A stretch of DNA of 6,783 nt from Candidatus Limnocylindrales bacterium (GTDB lineage Bacteria > Chloroflexota > Limnocylindria > Limnocylindrales > CSP1-4): NCBI GenBank assembly GCA_030647575.1, contig JAUSJS010000069.1, positions 1-6,783 of the forward strand. Direction: 5' to 3'. Below the pieces are notes generated by a model, which made no database searches, had not been told where the DNA came from, and worked only from the letters and a program-made list of their open reading frames with translations. This document shows positions 1-5,357 of this stretch, piece by piece. The position numbers and the translations under genes were made by a program. Position 1 is the stretch's first letter; every line of letters begins with the position of its first letter.

Positions 1-1568
1 AAGTGGTCCAGATCGAACATCACGGCTGCGACCGGCATCCGCGCGCCGCGCTCCCGCGTGCGACGGCGGAGGATGTGCTCGAGCGTCGCGTCGAAGTGGC
101 GGCGGTTGTAGAGACCGGTCAGGGCATCGCGGATGGCCAGCTCGGAGACCTCCTCGAGCAGCTGGGTATTGGCGATGGCCAGGGCGGTCTGAGCGGCAAG
201 AATCGCCAGAACCTCCGTCTCCAGCGCGCTGTAGGCCGGTTCCCGATCGGTCTTGCGCCCGAGGACGATCGCCCCGAGGACGGCCCCGTCGCGGAGCAGC
301 GGAATCGCGGCCATCGACAGCGCGTCCGCGGCGAGCAGCCGGCGCAGACCCGACGCGAACCGGGAGCGGTCCGCACGCTCGAAGATCAGGGCCCGGCTGG
401 CGATCGCCCGGCCGGACACGCCATCGCCGATCCCGATCTCGGTGCCGACCGCTGCCGGGTCCAGCCCGCCGCGGACGGCCCGCACCACGAAGCGCCCCGT
501 GGTCCGGTCGAGCGTCACGAGGCCGAGGGCGTCGACCTCCAGGACCTCGCCGATCGCGTCGGCCAGGGCCGGAAACAGGCGCCCGCCATCGAGCGTCGCG
601 TTCGCGGCCCGGGCGAAGCCCGCGAGTGCGGTGAACAATCGGGCCCGGTCGGCAACGGCCTGCTGTTCGCGACCCAGCACCAGGGCGACCGAGAGCCGTT
701 CGGCGATTGTCTGGGCGAGGCGCAGGTCGGCCGCGGTGAGCGGCGCCTCGATGGTCGATTCGATCGACAGCACGCCGAGCGTCTGGCCGTCGGCCGACAG
801 CGGCACAGTGATCTGGCTGGTCACGTCCGCCCGGCCAGCCCGGTAATCGCGGTCGCTCGAGACATCCGTGACGAGCTCCGCCTCGCCGGTTCGAAAGACC
901 CGGCCGATGATGCCCAGGTTCGGATCGAAGGAGTCGGGTAGGTCGTCGTACCCGAGTTGGGCTTTGAGCCGGATGCCGTCCCCTTCGCGCAGTAGCAAGG
1001 CCAGGTAGCGATAGCCCATCGTGTCGGACAGGGTGCGCATGACGGCCGCGAGCGCATCGGGCGTCGGGCCGTGCTTGGCCAGCAGCGTGCCGACGGTCTC
1101 GATCCCGCGCAGCGCGTCGTCCGCGCGGCGCTCGTCGGTGATGTCGATTCCGGTGCTGACGATGTGGGTCAGCGACCCCTGCTCGTCGAAGAAGGAGACG
1201 TCCGACCAGGAAATGAGGCGGAGGGCACCGTCGCGGGTGACCCACCGGTTCTCGTTCGCCTCCGGCGGCTGACCCGGCCGGAGCCGGGCGATGTCCGCGC
1301 GGACGGCGTCGACCTCATCCTTCGGGATGAGGAAGTCATAGAGGGGCCGGCCGCGGACCTCGTCGAACGAGTAGCCGGAGACGCGCTCACACGCTCGGTT
1401 GAAGCGGAGCAAGCGGCCCTCTGCATCGAAGACGCAGATGAGCGAGCCGGCGACGTCGAGTACGGCGTCGACGAAGCGGTGCTCGTCAGCGCGCATCTCG
1501 CGGCTTGCGGCCGCGTCGAGAGAGTCGGTGGCGCGCGGCGCTCCGCCGCGAGCCGTGAGCTTTGCCAA
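1..1568 (-). CDS. PAS-GAF-GAF-GGDEF sensor protein, probable diguanylate cyclase (C-terminus outside window)
   Basis: The visible 522 residues form a soluble multi-sensor protein that would feed a c-di-GMP-synthesising output domain. A PAS domain spans about 29-150 (LICVFDAEGRLLRFNRACE, closing with STGIDITDERRA). A first GAF domain spans about 155-300 (GIIGRVFRTGEAELVTDV, ITVPLSADGQTLGVLSIES). A second spans about 310-470 (GDGVSGRAIASRALIFERAD, AIPLLRDGAVLGAIVLGR). The GGDEF domain begins at about 480 with RDALTGLYNRRHF and the metal-binding strand VMFDLDH. The GG(D/E)EF signature itself is beyond base 1, so catalytic competence and any following EAL or HD domain cannot be judged. I see no transmembrane segment or signal peptide, so it is probably cytoplasmic. 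I chose TTG at 1568 because GGGGA lies 5 nt upstream. An in-frame ATG at 1496 (residue 25) would still keep the PAS domain but has no visible ribosome-binding site. The domain calls are secure; the ligands are unknown. Confidence 0.93.
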   Translation of the reverse strand, partial: MAKLTARGGAPRATDSLDAAASREMRADEHRFVDAVLDVAGSLICVFDAEGRLLRFNRACERVSGYSFDEVRGRPLYDFLIPKDEVDAVRADIARLRPGQPPEANENRWVTRDGALRLISWSDVSFFDEQGSLTHIVSTGIDITDERRADDALRGIETVGTLLAKHGPTPDALAAVMRTLSDTMGYRYLALLLREGDGIRLKAQLGYDDLPDSFDPNLGIIGRVFRTGEAELVTDVSSDRDYRAGRADVTSQITVPLSADGQTLGVLSIESTIEAPLTAADLRLAQTIAERLSVALVLGREQQAVADRARLFTALAGFARAANATLDGGRLFPALADAIGEVLEVDALGLVTLDRTTGRFVVRAVRGGLDPAAVGTEIGIGDGVSGRAIASRALIFERADRSRFASGLRRLLAADALSMAAIPLLRDGAVLGAIVLGRKTDREPAYSALETEVLAILAAQTALAIANTQLLEEVSELAIRDALTGLYNRRHFDATLEHILRRRTRERGARMPVAAVMFDLDH

Positions 1569-1681
1569 GTGCGTCCCCGGTGTTTCGTCCGTCGTCGCGC
1601 GCGCTAGTGTGCGCGCCAGCGAACGGGCTGTGCGTCCACCCGTTGGTACCCTGGCGGTAGCGGCGTCAGTACGCGCCGACT
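1569..1681 (-). other. Intergenic region with three short GC-rich inverted repeats
   Basis: This 113-bp gap separates the thioesterase stop from the sensor start. Three stem-loops can be drawn. CGGCG/CGCCG pairs 1661-1665 with 1674-1678 around an 8-nt loop, just after the thioesterase stop. AACGGG/CCCGTT pairs 1622-1627 with 1639-1644 around an 11-nt loop. GCGCGC/GCGCGC pairs 1597-1602 with 1611-1616 around an 8-nt loop. None is followed by a U tract on either strand, so an intrinsic terminator is not demonstrated. The region could hold a terminator of a GC-rich type, the sensor gene's promoter, or both. I found no convincing -35/-10 pair. Confidence 0.4.
1574..1578 (-). promoter_or_regulatory. 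Ribosome-binding site supporting the TTG start of the sensor gene
   Basis: GGGGA on the minus strand sits 5 nt before the TTG codon at 1568-1566. It decides between that start and the ATG at 1496, which lacks an obvious Shine-Dalgarno match. In such GC-rich DNA a G run can occur by chance, so this is moderate support only. Confidence 0.45.
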
Positions 1682-2443
1682 CTACGCCTGGCTCCCGGGG
1701 GAAGTGACCGGCTCGAGCCGGGCGCGGAGCAGCTCATGGCCCATCCCGTCCCGCAGACGGTATGACCAGCCGCTCGCCATCGGCCAGGCGTCCGCCGTGA
1801 GCCGCGCGCCCGCGTCGGCCGGGGCGGCGAATTCGAGGCGTGCCAGGCGCGGAATCGCGCGCGTTGCGCCAGCATCGCCCACCTCGATCGCCGCCTCCTC
1901 GAGCCAGTCGGCATAGACCGCGTTGTTGACGTGGGCCATCGGGTCCAGTTCGTGCGGCCGAACGGTGAACTGGAACTGCCGCGCGTCGGAAGGCGGCTCG
2001 CCCAACGCCACGCGCGCCAAGCCGAACGTGGCCGTCGGGGCACCGAACACTGGCTCGAACTCGGCCGGGATCCGGGTCGGAGCGCCGCGGGCGTCCAGCA
2101 GGACCCATTCGATCTGGGTCCAGGCCGCGAGGCTTCCGGCGGCGTCATGGAACTCGGTCCGGCGGCGCGCCCAGACCCTGCGCCAGCCGACGACCCGGGT
2201 CGTCCCGACCAGCTCGGAGCCGACGGCGATCGGAGCCACGACGGCGACCTCCGCCGCGCGGACCAGCCAGGCCAGCCCTCGCTCGGCGTACCAGGCCCGG
2301 TCGAAGCCACGGGTGGCCGAGTGGTGCCAGGCCACGTCCTGGGCGTAGCGAAGCAGGACCGAGGTTCGAAGCAGGCCGTCAGGACCCGCCTCGTCGAAGC
2401 GCACCCGGTAGGGCGCCGAACAGGTGTCCGGAGCCCGTGCCAT
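1682..2443 (-). CDS. FatA-like acyl-ACP/acyl-CoA thioesterase (double hotdog)
   Basis: This 253-residue cytoplasmic protein has the layout of the acyl-ACP thioesterase family (FatA/FatB and bacterial relatives), which hydrolyse the acyl thioester and release free fatty acid. The first hotdog half covers about residues 10-120, with YRVRFDEAGPDG, the helix TSVLLRYAQDVAWHHSATRGF, then RAAEVAVVAPIAVGSELVGTT. The second half covers about 155-245 and carries ELDPMAHVNNAVYADWLEEA (165-184). This matches the family's D-x(3)-H-V-N-N-x(2)-Y-x(2)-W signature, with D167, H171 and N173 as likely active-site residues. The length is typical for a bacterial member. The ATG lies 1 nt past the stop of the nuclease-like gene and has no clear ribosome-binding site, so translation is probably coupled. 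Acyl-chain preference, and ACP versus CoA, cannot be read from the sequence. A link to its operon partners is not obvious; it may share only a transcript. Confidence 0.88.
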   Translation of the reverse strand: MARAPDTCSAPYRVRFDEAGPDGLLRTSVLLRYAQDVAWHHSATRGFDRAWYAERGLAWLVRAAEVAVVAPIAVGSELVGTTRVVGWRRVWARRRTEFHDAAGSLAAWTQIEWVLLDARGAPTRIPAEFEPVFGAPTATFGLARVALGEPPSDARQFQFTVRPHELDPMAHVNNAVYADWLEEAAIEVGDAGATRAIPRLARLEFAAPADAGARLTADAWPMASGWSYRLRDGMGHELLRARLEPVTSPGSQA

Positions 2444-2444
2444 C

Positions 2445-3122
2445 TCAGCCGAGCCGTTCCGCGAGTGCGTCGAGCGTTTCCAATGTCACGATGGCCGTGC
2501 CCTCGTGCGGCGCTGTCTGGGCGGCCAGGCGGACGGCGCACGAACGCGCGGCATCGAAGACCACCAGCGCAACAGCCAGGCGCTCGTCCTCGTCGGCGGC
2601 GTGCGACCGGGCGTCGTCCAGCTGGTGGAGGACGTCGGCGTTGATCCCACGCGCGCCCCACTTGCAGTCGTAGGCTTCGGCAGGGGACTCGCGCTCGACC
2701 GTGACGTCATACGGGTGGATCTCGGCGCGTACGCCGTCGAACAGGATGCGCCGCTCTCGACGGACCGCGGGCGACCCGACCCGTCGCGCCAGTAGCCGCG
2801 CGGTCAGCTCCTCGACGATCGCGCCTCGGACCTGGCTGCGGACCTGCTCGCCACGATCGGCGACGGCCAGCGACGCGGCGAGGATCGCCTCCGAGCGCGC
2901 ACGCTCAAGCTCGTCGGTGACCGGGGGCCCGAACAGGCTCGGGAAGGTGGTCCGCCAGCCGTCGGGATCGGTCGTCTCGCCGTTCATGACGGCGCGGGCG
3001 AGGATTCGTTGGCCAGGGGTGGCGGTCGCCAGCAGCTCGGCGGCTCGGGCAACGAGCGGATCGGCCTGGATGCCGGCGTAGACGACGGCGCGCGCATCGC
3101 GGGCGGCGTCCTGGAACCTCAT
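2445..3122 (-). CDS. Uncharacterised protein with PD-(D/E)XK nuclease-like core
   Basis: I do not recognise this 225-residue protein as a named family, but its C-terminal half reads like a restriction-endonuclease fold. In order: a helix with acidic residues (GAIVEELTARLLARR, 100-114, E104/E105); a strand (ERRILFDG); a strand ending in PYDVTVE (137-143, D139); a strand AEAYDCKWG (148-156, D152-C-K154); a helix (NADVLHQLDDARSHA); and a strand (AVALVVFDAA). That is the alpha-beta-beta-beta-alpha-beta order, with D139 and D152-x-K154 in the catalytic positions and E104 as a possible extra metal ligand. The N-terminal 95 residues are mostly helical and unassigned. There is no helicase, methylase or DNA-recognition domain, no signal peptide and no membrane segment. 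The ATG overlaps the preceding stop in ATGA, and GGTGAG lies 5 nt upstream. Nuclease activity is inferred. The fold is also used by non-nucleases, and the substrate is unknown. Confidence 0.8.
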   Translation of the reverse strand: MRFQDAARDARAVVYAGIQADPLVARAAELLATATPGQRILARAVMNGETTDPDGWRTTFPSLFGPPVTDELERARSEAILAASLAVADRGEQVRSQVRGAIVEELTARLLARRVGSPAVRRERRILFDGVRAEIHPYDVTVERESPAEAYDCKWGARGINADVLHQLDDARSHAADEDERLAVALVVFDAARSCAVRLAAQTAPHEGTAIVTLETLDALAERLG

Positions 3123-3418
3123 GGCGTCTCACCGAGCGCCAGCAGGACGACCTGCGGGAAGGTGGACAGCCAGTCGATGGCTCGGTGCGGGTCGGCAACC
3201 AGGCCGATCTCGGCGATCGCCCGATCGACCGCGGCGCTGACCGCCCCCGACGCCGGCTGCGTTCCGCGTTGGTCGGCGACCTCGGCCAGGCGATGTCGCC
3301 AGGCATCCGCCAGGTCGTTCACGTACGACCACTCGTCCTCGAGCTCCTCGCCTAGCTCGGCCAAAGCGGAGTACGCCTCGAGCGCGCGGTCGATGACTGG
3401 CTGGACGTTCTCGGGCAC
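3119..3418 (-). CDS. Small acidic helical protein, partner of the nuclease-like protein
   Basis: I do not recognise this 99-residue protein. It is predicted to be almost entirely helical: VQPVIDRALEAYSALAELGE (5-24), a strongly acidic stretch EELEDEW (24-30), YVNDLADAWRHRLAEVADQ (32-50), a short Gly/Pro/Ser break (52-59), and AAVDRAIAEIGLVADPHRA (62-80). It ends in a hydrophobic segment, IDWLSTFPQVVLLALGE (81-97), that is too short and too amphipathic to be a clear membrane span. There are no cysteines, so no zinc site. The start is GTG at 3418. Upstream bases match a leaderless-promoter layout rather than a ribosome-binding site. The gene shares ATGA with the nuclease-like gene, so the two products are probably made together. 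An accessory, adaptor or inhibitor role is possible, but nothing in the sequence decides it. Confidence 0.78.
   Translation of the reverse strand: MPENVQPVIDRALEAYSALAELGEELEDEWSYVNDLADAWRHRLAEVADQRGTQPASGAVSAAVDRAIAEIGLVADPHRAIDWLSTFPQVVLLALGETP
3128..3133 (-). promoter_or_regulatory. Shine-Dalgarno of the nuclease-like gene, inside the upstream gene
   Basis: GGTGAG on the minus strand lies 5 nt before ATG 3122-3120 and within the last codons of the 99-residue gene. With the ATGA stop/start overlap, it indicates that the two proteins are made by coupled translation or reinitiation. It also supports the chosen start of the downstream gene. Confidence 0.55.
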
Positions 3419-3424
3419 AGCGCT

Positions 3425-3430
3425 AGCCTA
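3425..3430 (-). promoter_or_regulatory. Candidate leaderless -10 box before the GTG of the 99-residue gene
   Basis: TAGGCT (a TANNNT -10 pattern) on the minus strand is followed by exactly 6 nt (AGCGCT) and then the GTG start at 3418. In many high-GC bacteria this spacing places transcription initiation on the first base of the start codon. There is no Shine-Dalgarno sequence in the 56-bp gap before this gene, and no recognisable -35 box 16-19 bp further upstream. The match is suggestive only, since TANNNT is a short pattern. Confidence 0.4.
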
Positions 3431-3474
3431 CGCGCCGGAGGGGTGCGCTGCCCCGAGCGTGGCCGGATCCTCCG

Positions 3475-3750
3475 TCAGGCGACCGGCGCGCTCCGCCGGG
3501 ACGTTCCCCGGACGGGATCGCGCCGGACCGCCTCCTTGTCGGCGGCCTGGCGCAGAAGCTCTTCCAGGCCACGGCGGGCCCGATCGTCCCACGCTCGCGA
3601 GTAGATCCGCGTCGCCTCCGCCCGGATGCCGTAACCGACCGAGCGCTGCCCGGCGGCATCGATCTGGGCGATGCGGTCCAGGAGTGCGCGATAGAGCGCG
3701 GGCAGCTCTTCGGCGGCAGACTTCGGGTCGGCGGCAGACTTCGGGTCCAT
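3475..3750 (-). CDS. Uncharacterised 91-residue helical protein
   Basis: I do not recognise this protein. After a 13-residue N-terminus made of a duplicated DPKSAA unit comes a long, probably helical region: ELPALYRALLDRIAQIDAAG (15-34), QRSVGYGIRAEATRIYSRAW (35-54), then DDRARRGLEELLRQAADKEA (55-74). A basic, Pro/Ser-containing tail follows to residue 91. There is no signal peptide, membrane span or cysteine. Codons are strongly G/C-ending in this frame, like the neighbours. The ATG at 3750 is the only reasonable start, because no ATG, GTG or TTG occurs in frame for some distance upstream. No clear ribosome-binding site precedes it. It follows acylphosphatase by 75 bp and precedes the 99-residue gene by 56 bp, so whether it belongs to either operon is open. 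A competing reading is that it is a spurious frame, but its residue composition argues for a real gene. Confidence 0.65.
   Translation of the reverse strand: MDPKSAADPKSAAEELPALYRALLDRIAQIDAAGQRSVGYGIRAEATRIYSRAWDDRARRGLEELLRQAADKEAVRRDPVRGTSRRSAPVA
3710..3747 (-). repeat. 18-bp tandem duplication at the 5' end of the 91-residue gene
   Basis: An 18-bp unit occurs twice without a mismatch (3711-3728 and 3729-3746). Period-18 identity extends one base at each end. It starts directly after the ATG and encodes DPKSAA twice. Because the unit is a multiple of three, copy-number change by slippage would keep the frame. Confidence 0.9.
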
Positions 3751-3825
3751 CGTCGGAAGGATGGGCCTCGCCTGTACCGATCGAAATAGCCCACCAGTCC
3801 TGCCCGGGGTCGCCGATCGGGGAGA

Positions 3826-4134
3826 TCAGTCGCCCCGATGGGCGCCGCTCCGAACGCCGAACGATCCGAACGTCCCGGTCGCGGCCATCCAGGCCACGCT
3901 CACGCCCTCCACGATCGCCGCCGGTGGGCCTTCGCGAAGTCGATCGACCAGCGCCTCCAATCGATCGTGCGGACCCTCGGCCACGCACTGGACGGACCCG
4001 TCGGGCACGTTGGCGACCCAGCCGACGAGCCCCAGGGCGTGCGCCTCACGGAGCACGAAATAGCGAAAGCCAACGCCGTGGACGCGCCCGCTCACGCGGG
4101 CATCGAGCCGCACGGCCGAAGACTGGGTGGACAT
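3826..4134 (-). CDS. acyP: Acylphosphatase
   Basis: This 102-residue protein matches acylphosphatase (EC 3.6.1.7), a small cytoplasmic enzyme that hydrolyses acyl phosphates such as 1,3-bisphosphoglycerate and carbamoyl phosphate to carboxylate and phosphate. The family signature is clear: RVSGRVHGVGFRYFVLREA (13-31) gives the phosphate-binding loop with catalytic R24. LGLVGWVANVPDGSVQCVAEG (34-54) contains catalytic N42 followed by the usual P-D-G-S-V. LVDRLREGPPAAIVEGVSV (62-80) is the second helix and the following strand. The length is close to the usual 90-100, with a short extra C-terminal tail. It lies 12 nt after holB with no strong ribosome-binding site of its own, so it is likely co-transcribed with holB and translated by reinitiation. 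The pairing with a replication gene looks like transcript sharing rather than a pathway link. Confidence 0.96.
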   Translation of the reverse strand: MSTQSSAVRLDARVSGRVHGVGFRYFVLREAHALGLVGWVANVPDGSVQCVAEGPHDRLEALVDRLREGPPAAIVEGVSVAWMAATGTFGSFGVRSGAHRGD

Positions 4135-4146
4135 CGCGGGCCGGGC

Positions 4147-5349
4147 TCAGGCGGCGGCGCGGCGCCGCGGCCAGGCGAGGGCCAGCGAGTCGAGCAGCAG
4201 CTCAGGCGAGACGTTGGAGGCGAGCAGCTCGGCACCTCGCGCGGCCCGGTCGAGGAAGCGGGCCACGGCCTCGGGGTCAACAGCGGCCGCGGCGGCGGTC
4301 AACTCCTCGAGGAGCACGGGGTCGCGAACCGACCGCCCCCCTCCGGCTCCGACCAGGGCGAGATCCCGTGCGACGTCCGCCCAGAGCGCCACGACGATCT
4401 CGGCGGCTCGGCGGCGCTCGGACGCCGGGACGAGCCTGCCTCGGCCGTCGTCAGGGTCGTCGGTCGCTCCGTCCTCAGGGTCGTTGCCGGCGGCCGGTGC
4501 GGCCCCAGCCGGGACGGCCCTACCACGCCTGCGGGTGGGGCGAGCGCCCGGCTGTCCATCGTCGCCGCCGGTGAGTGCTGCGGCGAGGGCGATCGCGCGG
4601 GGAATCGCCGAGCGAACGGCGGCGAGGCGCGCGGCAGAACCGGTACCTGTCAGATCGAGCAGGACACGACTCAGCTCCGCTCGGATCAGGACGGCCTCGG
4701 GGGCACGTGCGTAGGCGAGGGCGAGTCCCGGCCGACCCGCGGCAAGGCGTCCGAGCCGGGCAGCCAGCGGCGGATCGGCCAGATCATGATCGGCGACGAT
4801 CGCCTCGATGTCGCGCGATCCGACGAGGCCAAGCCGAATCCGCGCGCAGCGGGATCGGACGGTCGGCAGGAGCCTCGTCTCCTGGTCGGCGCACAGGACG
4901 ATGACGACGCCCGTCGGTGGCTCCTCGAGCGTCTTGAGCAAGGCGGACTGGGCATCCTCGTTCATCCGCTCGGCGCCCTCGACGATCGCCACTCGAGCGC
5001 GGCCCTCGACGGGCATGAGGGCGAGCTCAGCAATGACGTCGCGGACGCCCCGATACCTCGCCTCGGGTCCACCGATCACCACTTGACGGCCCGGCCCGGC
5101 GGGACCCAGGCGGTGGAGGTCCGGATGCCCGTCGTGCTCGACCATGCGGCAGGCACGGCACGAACGACACGGTCGGCGCTGCGGGTCCGCCTCGCAGAGC
5201 AGGCCCGCAGCGAGGTCCAGGGCGAGCGTGGTCTTGCCGACGCCGTCGGGTCCGACCAACAGGATCGCGTGCGGCGCCGTCTGGCCACGGATCATCGCCG
5301 CGATCGCGTCGAGCGCCGCTGTCTGGCCCCTGGTCCTGGCGCCGTCCAT
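4147..5349 (-). CDS. holB: DNA polymerase III subunit delta' (clamp loader)
   Basis: The product (400 residues) is the delta-prime subunit of the clamp-loader complex, which opens the beta sliding clamp and loads it on primed DNA. The AAA+ module is intact: P-loop GPDGVGKTT (33-41); zinc cysteines C52, C61, C64 and C67 in the usual C-x8-C-x2-C-x2-C spacing; a Walker B-like strand and family signature RVAIVEGAERMNEDAQSALL (119-138), continuing KTLEEPP; and the SRC arginine-finger motif at 166-168. The C-terminal collar domain ends with ELLASNVSPELLLDSL, matching the conserved N-x-P-x-L segment. A Gly/Pro/Asp/Arg-rich insert at about 261-311 splits the C-terminal domain and makes the protein longer than usual (about 330). 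Unlike E. coli delta-prime, the P-loop looks functional. The ATG is 8 nt after the preceding stop with no Shine-Dalgarno, so translation is probably coupled. DnaX (tau/gamma) is the main alternative, but the overall architecture favours delta-prime. Confidence 0.93.
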   Translation of the reverse strand: MDGARTRGQTAALDAIAAMIRGQTAPHAILLVGPDGVGKTTLALDLAAGLLCEADPQRRPCRSCRACRMVEHDGHPDLHRLGPAGPGRQVVIGGPEARYRGVRDVIAELALMPVEGRARVAIVEGAERMNEDAQSALLKTLEEPPTGVVIVLCADQETRLLPTVRSRCARIRLGLVGSRDIEAIVADHDLADPPLAARLGRLAAGRPGLALAYARAPEAVLIRAELSRVLLDLTGTGSAARLAAVRSAIPRAIALAAALTGGDDGQPGARPTRRRGRAVPAGAAPAAGNDPEDGATDDPDDGRGRLVPASERRRAAEIVVALWADVARDLALVGAGGGRSVRDPVLLEELTAAAAAVDPEAVARFLDRAARGAELLASNVSPELLLDSLALAWPRRRAAA

Positions 5350-5357
5350 GGGGTGGG

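Noticed and set aside
3..941. A 312-codon plus-strand frame over the sensor gene
   Set aside because: The minus strand here clearly encodes GAF and GGDEF domains. The plus frame is Arg/Gly/Asp-rich and has no recognisable domain.
1622..1644. The AACGGG/CCCGTT hairpin as an intrinsic terminator
   Set aside because: The stem is only 6 bp with an 11-nt loop and no following T run on either strand, so it does not meet the usual terminator pattern.
1666..2661. A 331-codon minus-strand frame overlapping the thioesterase
   Set aside because: It is out of frame with the hotdog signature and is Arg/Pro/Ser-rich with no family features. It is a +1/-1 shadow of the real gene.
3751..3825. A promoter upstream of the 91-residue gene (for example around the TATTTC at the centre of this gap)
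   Set aside because: TATTTC shares only its first three bases with the -10 consensus. There is no -35 partner, and the spacing to the ATG is not informative.
3428..3988. A 186-codon minus-strand frame across acyP and the 91-residue gene
   Set aside because: It would replace the unmistakable acylphosphatase frame and has an Arg/Gly-rich composition without domains.
3009..4574. A 521-codon open frame on the plus strand
   Set aside because: It crosses several well-supported minus-strand genes, and its later part is an Arg/Pro-rich string typical of a shadow frame.
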